Assembly (NCBI GenBank): GCA_963692995.1 | Contig: OY843611.1 | Coordinates: 1,922,001 to 1,986,000 of the forward strand | Length of the DNA stretch: 64,000 nt | Direction: 5' to 3' | Origin: Bin87 sp963692995 | Lineage (GTDB): Bacteria > Chloroflexota > Dehalococcoidia > Lucifugimonadales > UBA3495 | Part shown: piece after piece, positions 48,007 through 56,390 of the stretch | Numbering within the stretch: the stretch's first letter is position 1 | Layout of the letters: each line of letters opens with the position of its first letter | Made by a program: the position numbers and the translations under genes | The notes under the pieces: generated by a model | Told to the model about the DNA's origin: nothing | The model's input: only the letters and a program-made list of their open reading frames with translations | Databases searched by the model: none

Positions 48007-48684
48007 ATGACCCAGCGCAAAAACGGTTCTATCACGGCTGATTTCCCCGGGGCCGCCTATCCCGTCGCCAGCGTCGTGAAATTTCGTGGCGCCGGCCGAC
48101 ACGAACGGAGTGGCAAGGTCGCGTGCCTTCGCCTGCGGCACGCGGACGTAGTTACCGAGGATGGAAACGAATGGGCTGTGCCTTACTCTACCATCCTCAT
48201 GGTGGAACGCCGGCCAAACGTCCAGTGTTCCCTGGAAGAAGTAGCGCGCATGGGGGAACGCCTATTGCTCCTCCATGGTCGGCGCGCCGAACCGGGCGCG
48301 CCGTGGTCCTTCGGGTTCGACTTGGCCACGACACGGGCCGGCGTTTGTCGCTACCGCGAACGGCGCATTGACCTGGCGGTGAGCTATTGCCTGGCCGCTT
48401 CCCGCGCCGAAATTGAGGACACTATCCTGCACGAAATAGCCCACGCCATCGTTGGCCCGGGACATAATCACGACGCGGTCTGGAAAGACCAGGCCCGTGA
48501 AATCGGCTGCCGGGGCGAAAGGTGTCACCGGGTACAGCAGTCCCTGCCCAAATGGGTCGGTGAGTGCGGCTGTGGACAGCAATGGTTCCGCCAAGTTTTG
48601 CAACAGCGGATGATCGGCAACCGGGTCTGCGCCAAATGCCGGGGCGCCATAACCTGGCGCAGGAACACGGTCGCGCCGTGGTAA
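48007..48684 (+). CDS. SprT-like zinc metallopeptidase domain protein
   Basis: 225-residue protein. The SprT domain carries HEIAHAIVGPGHNHDAVWK (HExxH plus a third His), and a C-terminal zinc ribbon with CGCGQQW and CAKCRGAI. The N-terminal 80 residues (SVVKFRGAGRHERSGKVAC) may be a small beta domain. Eukaryotic relatives (Spartan) digest DNA-protein crosslinks; bacterial roles are unknown. ATG at 48007 has GGAG upstream. It is divergent from the HYHYGP gene. Confidence 0.83.
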   Translation: MTQRKNGSITADFPGAAYPVASVVKFRGAGRHERSGKVACLRLRHADVVTEDGNEWAVPYSTILMVERRPNVQCSLEEVARMGERLLLLHGRRAEPGAPWSFGFDLATTRAGVCRYRERRIDLAVSYCLAASRAEIEDTILHEIAHAIVGPGHNHDAVWKDQAREIGCRGERCHRVQQSLPKWVGECGCGQQWFRQVLQQRMIGNRVCAKCRGAITWRRNTVAPW

Positions 48685-48760
48685 GGTTTGCTCTGACGAC
48701 CCCAAGCGTCCCGATACGAACGAGGTATGCACAGCAAACATCGGGTTGAGGCCGCTCCGG

Positions 48761-49525
48761 CTACGGGTGCGCGTTCAACCCGCCGTCGATATAAACGGGC
48801 TGGCCGCTGGGGTAGTCGCAGTGGGGCGAGCAGAAATAGACCAGCATGGCGGCCAGGTCGCGGGGGTGGCCCTTGCGACGCATGGGAGTATAGCGAACCA
48901 GTAATTCCTCACGCTGGGTTTCCAGGGGGATATCTTCGGCGGTTGACCAACCGGAACCGATGGCGTTGACGCGGATTTCGCTACGGCCCCATTCCACCGC
49001 CAGCGAGCGCGTGAGGGACAGGACGGCGGCCTGGGTCGCGCTGTACGCTGAACAATTAATGTTGCCGCGCTCGGCCAAATTTGAGATCACGTTGACGATC
49101 CGTCCGTACCGCTGGCCTAGCATACGTTGACCCACCGCCTGGCTCAGCATGAAGGTGGCGCGGACGTTGCGGGCGTGGAGTTCGTCCCATTCGAGCAGGG
49201 TAATCTCGGTGGCCGGTTGCGCGAAAAAACTGCGCGTATCGTTGACCAGTATGTCAGCGCGGGGATGGGCTGCGCTAAAAGCGTTCAGTACGGCGGCGGC
49301 TCCTTCCGGGGTGTCCCATCGGCCGGCGTAACTATGAATGTCCTTTCCGGTTGCGGCGGTTACGGCGGCGCCAATGGCGTCCGCTGCGCCGGCATGGCGG
49401 GCTACGGCGAATACGGCGGAGCCGGCCTCGGCAAGGGCCGCGGCGAGATGTGGGGCCTCGTCGCCGCCGGCAGAGGCCACAATGGCGGTGTGTCCGGCAA
49501 GGCTGTATTCAGCGGGTAATATCAT
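48761..49525 (-). CDS. Divergent SDR-fold protein with altered active site
   Basis: 254-residue SDR-like protein. The fold is clear (ILVND in the NNAG position, VNVISN, AYSATQAAVLSLTRSLAVEWG, and a C-terminal SGQPVYIDGGLNAHP). Yet the catalytic YxxxK is Y161-S-A-T-Q165 (CAG at 49033-49031), and the Gly-rich nucleotide-binding motif reads ASAGGDEAPHLA instead of TGxxxGxG. So dinucleotide binding and catalysis are doubtful. Start ATG at 49525. It lies 10 bases after an intact SDR on the same strand, and may be an inactive partner. Confidence 0.85.
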   Translation of the reverse strand: MILPAEYSLAGHTAIVASAGGDEAPHLAAALAEAGSAVFAVARHAGAADAIGAAVTAATGKDIHSYAGRWDTPEGAAAVLNAFSAAHPRADILVNDTRSFFAQPATEITLLEWDELHARNVRATFMLSQAVGQRMLGQRYGRIVNVISNLAERGNINCSAYSATQAAVLSLTRSLAVEWGRSEIRVNAIGSGWSTAEDIPLETQREELLVRYTPMRRKGHPRDLAAMLVYFCSPHCDYPSGQPVYIDGGLNAHP

Positions 49526-49535
49526 GGAGGCTGAC

Positions 49536-50345
49536 CTACGGTTCCAATTGAGCAACTGGGGCGTAGCCGGTGGGCGCAATGCCGGCGGCCAGGCCCGCTC
49601 CGTCCAGAATTAACATCTCACCCGTCATGTAATCCGATGCGTCGGAGGCGAGGAAGACGGCTAGCGGTCCCAAGTCCTCCGGTTTGCCCAATTTGCCGGT
49701 GGGCAGAAAATCGCCAGATTGCGGCAACGTCCGGTTGATCTCCGCGCCGGGGTCTATGGTCGGGATGAAGCCGGGAACGATGCTGTTGGCGGTAATGCCG
49801 TAGCGGGCCAGGCTAAAGGACAGGACGCGGGTCAGTTGGATCACGCCGCCCTTGGAGCTACAGTACATATAGATGTCGCGGCCCCCGCGCAGCCCAAACC
49901 CGGAAGCCACGTTGATGATCTTCCCCTTGCCAGCGTCGGCCATGGGCTTGGCGGCAGCGCGAGCGCAATAGAAGGCGCCGGAGAGATTGACCGACATCGC
50001 GGATTCCCACTCGTCGTCAGTGATTTCCCAAATGGGCTTGAGCACATTTTCCGCCACCATTGCGGCGTTGTTGATTAGCGCATCCACGCGCCCGAAGTGC
50101 GACATGGTGGCGTCAATCAGCGCATTGGCATCGCTGGAGCTGGAGACGTCGGTGGGTAGGGAGATCGCGTCCTGCCCGGCGGCCAAAACCTCGTCGCGAG
50201 CGGCTTCGATGGGACCGGGACGCCGGCCGGCTATGGCCAAGTTCGCCCCGGAACGGGTTAGGGCGCGGACCATTTCCAAGCCCAGCCCCGTACCGCCGCC
50301 GGTGATAATGACGACTTTGCCGTCAAGATAAAGGTTTTCAAGCAT
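49536..50345 (-). CDS. Short-chain dehydrogenase/reductase
   Basis: 269-residue SDR with intact motifs: VVIITGGGTGLGLEMVRAL, LINNAAMV, NVASGFG with the catalytic Ser, and YMYCSSKGGVIQLTR with YxxxK. The C-terminus has DASDYMTGEMLILDGAG. Start ATG at 50345 overlaps the birA end by eight bases. It heads a two-gene pair with the altered SDR. Substrate unknown; the gluconate 5-dehydrogenase/3-oxoacyl reductase type is plausible. Confidence 0.88.
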   Translation of the reverse strand: MLENLYLDGKVVIITGGGTGLGLEMVRALTRSGANLAIAGRRPGPIEAARDEVLAAGQDAISLPTDVSSSSDANALIDATMSHFGRVDALINNAAMVAENVLKPIWEITDDEWESAMSVNLSGAFYCARAAAKPMADAGKGKIINVASGFGLRGGRDIYMYCSSKGGVIQLTRVLSFSLARYGITANSIVPGFIPTIDPGAEINRTLPQSGDFLPTGKLGKPEDLGPLAVFLASDASDYMTGEMLILDGAGLAAGIAPTGYAPVAQLEP

Positions 50346-51141
50346 TAGGGACCGATTCTCCTGGGACTGCTCGAAGGGTAATGTCTCCGGCGGTGAGGGT
50401 CAACAGCTCGCCATCATCGGCGCGGAGCAGCAGGTTGCCGTGGTCATCGATGCCTTCGGCCAAGCCGCTACTGAACACTCCGTGATGCGTAACGGTCACA
50501 CGCTGGCCCAGAGTATCCAGCCACCTGCGCCACTCCGGTATGGGTGACCGGCCCCGCCGCAGGTCCAGGTACAACCCATCCATATGCTGCAAAATACGAC
50601 GGAGCAGTTCGGGGCGGTCGATTTCCCATTGCGCCAACGCGTTCAGGCTGGCGGCGGTGGCCGCGATTTCCGGGTCGGCGGATACATCAAGAGCCACGTT
50701 GACGCCGATGCCCACGATGGCGTGTTCAATGCTGTTGCCGGATAGGGCGCTTTCGGCCAGAATGCCGGCCACCTTGCGGTCGTCGATCATAATGTCGTTG
50801 GGCCACTTGATGCGCGGATACAGCCCGGCGGTTTGGCGGATGGCGCGCGCCACCGCAACGCCCGACAACGGGCTGAGCAACGGCAGAGCGTCCCCTGGCG
50901 GGCGGAACAGCACGGAGAAATACAGGTTGCCGGCATCCGATACCCAGCGACGTCCCAAGCGGCCCCGGCTGGCGGTCTGCGTTTCGGCGACGACCACCGC
51001 GCCTTCATCCGCCCCGGCCCGGGCCCATTCTGCCGCATCGTCCATGGTGGAGCCGGTGGACTGGAAATAACGCACCCTCCGCCCGATTATGGCCGTGTAG
51101 AGGCCAGCGTGCAGCATCTGTCCCACGAAGGAAGCCGGCAT
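50338..51141 (-). CDS. birA: Biotin--[acetyl-CoA-carboxylase] ligase
   Basis: 267-residue class I biotin protein ligase without the N-terminal DNA-binding domain, so it is probably not a repressor. It has the biotin-binding RGRLGRRW after ETQTAS, then NLYFSVLFRPP, RIKWPNDIMIDDRKVAGILAE, and IVGIGVNVAL. It activates biotin with ATP and transfers it to carboxylase carrier proteins. ATG at 51141 has GGGGGCG upstream; TTG at 51168 is an alternative that would overlap glyS. Confidence 0.92.
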   Translation of the reverse strand: MPASFVGQMLHAGLYTAIIGRRVRYFQSTGSTMDDAAEWARAGADEGAVVVAETQTASRGRLGRRWVSDAGNLYFSVLFRPPGDALPLLSPLSGVAVARAIRQTAGLYPRIKWPNDIMIDDRKVAGILAESALSGNSIEHAIVGIGVNVALDVSADPEIAATAASLNALAQWEIDRPELLRRILQHMDGLYLDLRRGRSPIPEWRRWLDTLGQRVTVTHHGVFSSGLAEGIDDHGNLLLRADDGELLTLTAGDITLRAVPGESVPNA

Positions 51142-51161
51142 GTGCGCCCCCGAGCAAGGTC

Positions 51162-52499
51162 CTACCAACCGTGATCATAACGGTCTTGCAGCACGTCCAA
51201 CAGGCGGCTGATGGGGATGCGCTGCTGGGTCATGGTGTCGCGGTCGCGGATGGTTACGGCATGGTCATCCAGGGTGTCGAAGTCCACGGTTACGCAGTAG
51301 GGCGTACCTATCTCGTCCTGCCGGCGGTAGCGGCGTCCGATGCTTTGGGCGTCGTCGAACTGGCTGCGGAACCGGCGGCGCACCAAGTCATACACGCTGC
51401 GGGCGGTTGGCGCCAGGCGCGCATTCCGACTGAGCGGCAGCACCGCGACGGTTACCGGCGCCAATTCCCGATGGAAGTGCAGAACGGTGCGGGTGTCCTT
51501 GCCGTCGGGTTCGTCGTCGTAGCTGTCCAGCCAGAAGGCCAAGGTGGCGCGGTCAACTCCGCCGGAGGGTTCAATAACGTAAGGCAGGTAACGTTCGTGA
51601 AGCTCGTCGTCGAAGTAGGTAAGATCCTCGCCGCTGTATGCCTTGTGGCGGCCCAGGTCGAAGTCCGTGCGGTTGGCGATGCCTTCCAGTTCCCCCCAGC
51701 CCCAGGGGAAGCGGTATTCGATGTCGTAGGTAGCCTTGGCGTAGTGGGCCAGCTCGTCTCCGGCGTGCTGGCGCAGGCGCAAGTTATCGGGACGGATGCC
51801 GTATCGAACGTACCAGTCGAAACGAGCCTGCACCCAGTTCTGTAACCACTCGTCGTCGGTGCCGGGCTTGACGAAGAATTCAATCTCCATCTGCTCAAAC
51901 TCGCGGGTGCGAAAGGTGAAGTTGCCCGGGGTGATCTCGTTGCGGAAGGCTTTGCCGATTTGGGCAATGCCGAAGGGCAACTTCTTGCGAGTGGCGGTCT
52001 GCACGTTCTGGAAGTTAACGAAGATGCCCTGGGCGGTTTCGGGGCGCAGGAAAACCTCGTTGCCGGTGTCCTCGACCGGGCCCATGAAAGTGCGGAACAT
52101 CAGGTTGAAGCGACGAGGTTCGGTGAAGTCGCCGCCGCACTCCGGGCAGTTGTCGGTCTCCAGTTGGTCCTCGCGGAAGCGACGGTGGCATTGGCGGCAC
52201 TCCACCAGCGGATCGCTGAAGTTCTCAACGTGCCCGCTGGCCTCCCAGACCCGGGGGTGCATCAGGATGGCCGCGTCCAGGCCCACCACGTCATCACGCT
52301 CGGAGACCACGGCCCGCCACCAGACTTCCTTGACGTTGCGCTTTAGTTCGACCCCCAAAGGGCCGTAGTCCCAGGTTGATCCGAGGCCGCCGTACACCTC
52401 GCTGGACTGAAAGACGAAACCCCGTCGCTTGGACAGGGACAGTATCTTATCCATATCGGCGTATGGCATGGTGCGCGGCATGGTGAACCTCGCGGTCAA
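51162..52499 (-). CDS. glyS: Glycine--tRNA ligase
   Basis: 445-residue class II glycyl-tRNA synthetase of the alpha2 type. It opens with ILSLSKRRGFVFQSSEVYGG; motif 1 follows, zinc ligands CRQCHRR and CPECGGDF lie near residues 100-125, motif 2 is FGIAQIGKAFRNEITPGNF, and motif 3 is PSGGVDRATLAFW. The C-terminal anticodon-binding domain carries VTVAVLPLSRN. Length matches bacterial short-form GlyRS. It ends 20 bases before birA. Confidence 0.95.
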   Translation of the reverse strand: MTARFTMPRTMPYADMDKILSLSKRRGFVFQSSEVYGGLGSTWDYGPLGVELKRNVKEVWWRAVVSERDDVVGLDAAILMHPRVWEASGHVENFSDPLVECRQCHRRFREDQLETDNCPECGGDFTEPRRFNLMFRTFMGPVEDTGNEVFLRPETAQGIFVNFQNVQTATRKKLPFGIAQIGKAFRNEITPGNFTFRTREFEQMEIEFFVKPGTDDEWLQNWVQARFDWYVRYGIRPDNLRLRQHAGDELAHYAKATYDIEYRFPWGWGELEGIANRTDFDLGRHKAYSGEDLTYFDDELHERYLPYVIEPSGGVDRATLAFWLDSYDDEPDGKDTRTVLHFHRELAPVTVAVLPLSRNARLAPTARSVYDLVRRRFRSQFDDAQSIGRRYRRQDEIGTPYCVTVDFDTLDDHAVTIRDRDTMTQQRIPISRLLDVLQDRYDHGW

Positions 52500-52512
52500 A
52501 ATGGGATCGTAA

Positions 52513-54600
52513 TCATGTTACCACAGCGGCCTCACCGGCTGGTCCGGGCAGTTGTTGGCGCACTGCGTCGGCGAGGCTTTGGGCAGCCAGGTCGTCCAGC
52601 TTGATGTAACGGGCCGACATGGCGTCGGCGACGTTCTTGGCCAGTTCCAGCTTGATGAAGTCCTGCTCGGTATCTACCACTACTGCGGGAATTTTCGCGG
52701 CAGCCACGGTCTCGCCCAGGTGTTTTACCTCGTCAGGCAGAGCGAGGACGTTGGACGATTGTTCTCCGGCCAGCGTCACGTTGGCCCGGCCGTCGGAGAG
52801 CAGCACCAGCAGGGGCAAAACATCACGGTCCTTGAGCCGCTCGGTTTCCAGGGTCTCCATGGCCAGATAGATGGCTCGGGACAACGGGGTGCGCCCGCCC
52901 GTGGGCATTTCCTGGAGGCGCCATTGCGCCATTTCGACGCTGCCCGTGGGCGGCAGCAGCAGTTCAGCGCCAATGCCCCGGAAAGCGATCAAGCCCACGC
53001 GGTCGCGGCGCTGGTAGGCGTCGAGGAGCAAGGACATCACGGCGCCCTTGACGGCGACCATGCGACGTTGAGCGCCCATGGAGCCGCTGGCATCCACGAC
53101 AAACAGGATCAGAGAGCCGGTGTGGGTTTCCCTGACCTTCTCGCGCACGTCCCACGGCTCGAGGAGGAGGGCGGCGGCACGGTCTCCGGGGCCGGCGGCT
53201 TGGCGGGTCGGTTGGTATGGCGCAGCGGCGCGCAACGTGGCATCCAGAGCCAAATCGGACGGCGTTCCCTGGGGCACGCGGGCCGCAACGTAGCGGCCGG
53301 CCGAGGTGTCGCTGACGGTGGTGGCGCGGCGGCCGGATGAGCGGCGCGCTCGGCGGTCGGGCGGCTGGACTTGCAAGTTCTGGACGGCGTAGGGATCGCC
53401 GATTTCAAACAATTCGTCGTCCAGGGCGGCACCGGCGGGTTCTTCCGCTTCAGGTTCCGGCGGGTCGGGTTCTCTATCGCTATCAGCGTCGCCGGGATCT
53501 TGATCACCGGGATCTTGATCAGAGGAGGTGTCCTGATTGGATGGTTCGCGGTCGCGCTGCCGGTTCTGGAAATCATCCAGCATATTGTCCAGCTGTTCGG
53601 TGACCAGATGGGGCTGCTGGAAGGGCTGGCGACGCTGGCGGTGGAGCAAGGCCATCAGGGCGGCTTCGCGCACGTCCTCCACATCCACCACTGCCCGGCC
53701 CTCGTAGGCCGCGATGGTGCTGGCAGTCTTGTACATCACGATGTCGCCGCGCAAACCGTCAACTTGGTACTCGGCGCATATGTCGGTGATGAGCTCCAGG
53801 ATTTTGTCTGGCACCACTACGTCAGCGAGGCGCTGCTGACTGCTGATCAGCCTCTCCCGCTCAGCCTGTTCGGCGTTGGCCCAGGCGTCCATGAAATCGA
53901 ACGGGCTGGCCTCGAAAGACATTCGACGACGGACCACCTCGCGACGTTCTTCGGATTGGAACACGCCGTCAACCTCTACCGCCAAGCCGAAGCGGTCGAG
54001 CAATTGCGGTCGCAAGTCGCCCTCTTCAGGGTTCATCGTGCCCACCAGCATGAACTCGGCTTCGTGGCTGACGGAGATGCCCTCCCGCTCCACGTAGTTG
54101 CGGCCCATGGCGGCGGCATCCAGCAGCACATCCACCAAATGATCGTTGAGGAGGTTCACCTCGTCGATGTAGAGGATGCCCCGGTGAGCGGCAGCGATAA
54201 GCCCCGGCTCAAAGTTCTTCTCACCGGACTTAATCGCCTGTTCAATATCGAGGGAACCCACCAAGCGGTCTTCGGTAGCTCCCACCGGCAGGTCAACGAT
54301 GCGGACCTGGCGATCAGAAGGGCCGCTGACCCGGCCGGTCTGCTGGCACCACTGGCATACTTCCTGGGGCGCGCCGGGCTGGCAGCTGTAGGGGCAACCG
54401 GGGACGACCGGGACTTGGGGAAGCAGGGCAGCCAGAGAGCGGACGGCGGTACTCTTGGCGGTGCCTTTCTTGCCTCGCACCAGCACACCGCCGATGCGGG
54501 GGTTGATGGCATTTAGCAACAACGCCCGTTTCATCGGCGTCTGGCCGACGATGGCGGTGAAGGGGAAGCGCGGCTCTCGCCCGGCGGTCGGTTGCGTCAC
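52513..54600 (-). CDS. Fused ChlI/ChlD-type chelatase subunit (AAA+ plus VWA)
   Basis: 695-residue protein that joins the ATPase and integrin-like halves of a Mg/Co-chelatase. The AAA+ part (about 1-330) has RGKKGTAKST (Walker A), a four-cysteine insert CPYSC and CQWC, GILYIDEVNLLNDHLVD (Walker B), and a sensor GTMNPEEGDLRP. An acidic linker (about 360-420) rich in Asp/Pro follows. The VWA domain has the MIDAS VDASGSM and later Thr/Asp contacts. Such fusions work with CobN as cobaltochelatase in bacteria without photosynthesis. It is in the riboswitch operon with cobN and cbtAB. Start GTG at 54600. Confidence 0.9.
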   Translation of the reverse strand: MTQPTAGREPRFPFTAIVGQTPMKRALLLNAINPRIGGVLVRGKKGTAKSTAVRSLAALLPQVPVVPGCPYSCQPGAPQEVCQWCQQTGRVSGPSDRQVRIVDLPVGATEDRLVGSLDIEQAIKSGEKNFEPGLIAAAHRGILYIDEVNLLNDHLVDVLLDAAAMGRNYVEREGISVSHEAEFMLVGTMNPEEGDLRPQLLDRFGLAVEVDGVFQSEERREVVRRRMSFEASPFDFMDAWANAEQAERERLISSQQRLADVVVPDKILELITDICAEYQVDGLRGDIVMYKTASTIAAYEGRAVVDVEDVREAALMALLHRQRRQPFQQPHLVTEQLDNMLDDFQNRQRDREPSNQDTSSDQDPGDQDPGDADSDREPDPPEPEAEEPAGAALDDELFEIGDPYAVQNLQVQPPDRRARRSSGRRATTVSDTSAGRYVAARVPQGTPSDLALDATLRAAAPYQPTRQAAGPGDRAAALLLEPWDVREKVRETHTGSLILFVVDASGSMGAQRRMVAVKGAVMSLLLDAYQRRDRVGLIAFRGIGAELLLPPTGSVEMAQWRLQEMPTGGRTPLSRAIYLAMETLETERLKDRDVLPLLVLLSDGRANVTLAGEQSSNVLALPDEVKHLGETVAAAKIPAVVVDTEQDFIKLELAKNVADAMSARYIKLDDLAAQSLADAVRQQLPGPAGEAAVVT

Positions 54601-54631
54601 AGGAACATCCGGTTAATGGGGTCGGGACACG

Positions 54632-55429
54632 TCAACTCGTGGCGGCGGGGGCCGCGCCGGACGACCGGGGATAGGCGTGAACATCCCGCTCGCGATAGTA
54701 ACGATATCCCACGGTGGCAAGGGCGATCCCCATCCAGAGGAGGAAATGGCCGGTGGCGGTAAAGGTACGGAACATTATCGTTAGCTCGGGCGGCAACCAG
54801 TCCGGCGCGGCGTCTCTTACGCCTGGCACGGCGAACGCCAGGAGCAGCGCCACCACCGCATAGGCCAGGCCGATGCCAGCGTAGCGAACCCAACGGCCCG
54901 AAGCCGCTGAAGTGCGGTTGACCATGCCGACACCGTAGATCACCAAGGCTACGGACGCGGCGGATACTGCGATGAACAAGAACTGGAAGCCCTGACGCGC
55001 CAGCAGGGTGCCTTCACTGCCGATGCCCGGAGGATTGAGCGGAAACTTGATCTGGGTGTACATCGACACGCCCCAGAAGCCGAGAAGACCTGCGGAGACG
55101 GCCCAGGCCCACGCATTCCAGCCCGGAGTTGCCATACGCATCAGATGATACAGGCCCGTGAAGATCGCGGCGTACAGTACGCCGATAACTGCCAACCCCA
55201 CGCTCATGCCTATGCGTTGACCGCCCAAGGTAGTTGCGAACGAAAGCGGAAGGGGAGTCTCGTCTTCAGCAGAAGCCAACCGCTCGGCGCATCCGGCCCG
55301 GTCGATATCGCAACCTTCCAAGGCTATAGCCCACTCTATCACGGGAACATTGAAGATGTTCATGTAGGCGGCGACAAGGAAACCTACAATCACACCCATT
55401 ACAAGGGCGGTGGGAAGAATGCGCGTCAT
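54632..55429 (-). CDS. cbtA: CbtA-type cobalt transporter subunit
   Basis: 265-residue membrane protein with about six membrane segments, matching CbtA: the N-terminus TRILPTALVMGVIVGFLVAA, a loop with Cys/Glu/Asp residues (EGCDIDRAGCAE), and a central GLYHLMRM. CbtA and CbtB are proposed to import cobalt and are often under B12 riboswitches, as here. ATG at 55429 has GGAGGTG close upstream and overlaps the stop of a 31-codon ORF (ATGA). It lies 31 bases before the chelatase gene. Confidence 0.87.
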   Translation of the reverse strand: MTRILPTALVMGVIVGFLVAAYMNIFNVPVIEWAIALEGCDIDRAGCAERLASAEDETPLPLSFATTLGGQRIGMSVGLAVIGVLYAAIFTGLYHLMRMATPGWNAWAWAVSAGLLGFWGVSMYTQIKFPLNPPGIGSEGTLLARQGFQFLFIAVSAASVALVIYGVGMVNRTSAASGRWVRYAGIGLAYAVVALLLAFAVPGVRDAAPDWLPPELTIMFRTFTATGHFLLWMGIALATVGYRYYRERDVHAYPRSSGAAPAATS

Positions 55430-55521
55430 GATGCACCTCCGATGACTTTCTGGCTGAACAGGTTTATCGTCTGGCCCTTTAGCCCTTTGACGCTTTGGAT
55501 AAACCAATCAGGCAGAATCAC
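55426..55521 (-). CDS. Candidate 31-residue protein overlapping cbtA
   Basis: Short ORF with GTG start at 55521, AGGAGG eight bases upstream and a stop that overlaps the cbtA start as ATGA. The peptide begins MILPDWFIQSVKGLKGQTIN and continues LFSQKVIGGAS. It has no transmembrane segment. The strong ribosome binding site and overlap suggest a coupling or leader peptide for cbtA, or a small subunit. Conservation has not been tested. Confidence 0.45.
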   Translation of the reverse strand: MILPDWFIQSVKGLKGQTINLFSQKVIGGAS

Positions 55522-55608
55522 GGCGCACTCCTCCTGACGCTCAGACGAACGTCCGCGCGGCGAAACTTGCCCATGTGGGTTCTGGCGCAAGCCGAGATTT
55601 TGCAGAAC

Positions 55609-55637
55609 CGGCCCGGCGCAAACTCGACGCCGGGCCG
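55609..55637 (-). terminator. Hairpin after cbtB
   Basis: 10-bp stem CGGCCCGGCG/CGCCGGGCCG with a 9-base loop, starting 10 bases after the cbtB stop. No T-tract follows, so it may adjust transcript stability between cbtB and cbtA rather than terminate. Confidence 0.5.
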
Positions 55638-55646
55638 TGAAGTTGC

Positions 55647-55847
55647 CTAGTGGCACATAAAGGCGACGTGGCGCGCGTGGTGGAAGAACTCATGCACCGT
55701 GCTCAGGATGCCAGGTGCGCCCACCGCGGCAGCGTGAACTCCGCCATCAACGTAACCGACCAAGTAGAGGGCCATGGCGCCGAGGACAAGCCACGGAGCC
55801 CAAGCGGCGGTGTCGGTAGCGGACAGGAAGCGGTTGATCATACCCAT
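55647..55847 (-). CDS. cbtB: CbtB-type cobalt transporter subunit
   Basis: 66-residue protein with one membrane helix (WAPWLVLGAMALYLVGYVDG) and the C-terminal metal-binding end HEFFHHARHVAFMCH, which is the diagnostic signature of CbtB (HExxHDxRHxxxxxCH-like). It acts with CbtA in predicted cobalt uptake. Start ATG at 55847 has GAGGAGTG upstream. It follows cobN and a hypothetical gene in the riboswitch operon. Confidence 0.9.
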   Translation of the reverse strand: MGMINRFLSATDTAAWAPWLVLGAMALYLVGYVDGGVHAAAVGAPGILSTVHEFFHHARHVAFMCH

Positions 55848-55962
55848 GTTTTCACTCCTCTTGGTCGGATGAACGTTTTGCGTCTCATCAACGGTGGCAT
55901 TTTAGTACCCCGCCGCCGGATTCACAATACCGGCAGGCAGACGATATTTACTATTGCGCGAA

Positions 55963-56373
55963 TCAGCGTTCCACGAAGACCAGGTCGTCCTCCTTGCCAA
56001 CCCAGCGGTCGCGGGCCTCTGCAAAGGCGCGCAGTTTTTCCGGTTGCAGCTCGGTGCGCTTTTCATCGTCGTCCAAGTAGGGATTCGGGAAGTAGCATCG
56101 CACCAAAGTCTCATCCCAATCGTGGGAGAACCGAACATAGTAGGATTTGAGATCGCCGTGGCTGGCGGCTTCAACGAACTGTATGCCGTCGATCCGTTCC
56201 ATCTGGAGGTGAAAGTGCCAGTTGTCGGCCTCGATGGTGGCCCAACCGTTATGCACTTCCGGCTCCTTGATGCCATGGGCGTGGTTTTCGCTGACTACGG
56301 AACCGCCACCGACGACCCACATCATCTTGGGGTCCTGGGCCAGTTCTTTGAGCAAATCCAAAGCGTGTTCCAT
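55963..56373 (-). CDS. Hypothetical protein downstream of cobN, perhaps HutX-like
   Basis: 136-residue protein in the cobalamin operon, 17 bases after cobN with AGGAGGAA upstream. A stretch NGWATIEADNWHFHLQMERI and then DGIQFVE followed by SYYVRFSHDWDETLVRCYFP resembles the strand pattern of heme-handling HutX/ChuX proteins (NWHFHL.. IxxxxFVE .. SxxIRFxxxxxxxxxxxF), but the similarity is weak. A tetrapyrrole-binding chaperone would suit this setting. The C-terminus is charged (ARDRWVGKEDDLVFVER). Function unproven. Confidence 0.65.
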   Translation of the reverse strand: MEHALDLLKELAQDPKMMWVVGGGSVVSENHAHGIKEPEVHNGWATIEADNWHFHLQMERIDGIQFVEAASHGDLKSYYVRFSHDWDETLVRCYFPNPYLDDDEKRTELQPEKLRAFAEARDRWVGKEDDLVFVER

Positions 56374-56390
56374 CTGCCGCTTCCTCCTGC

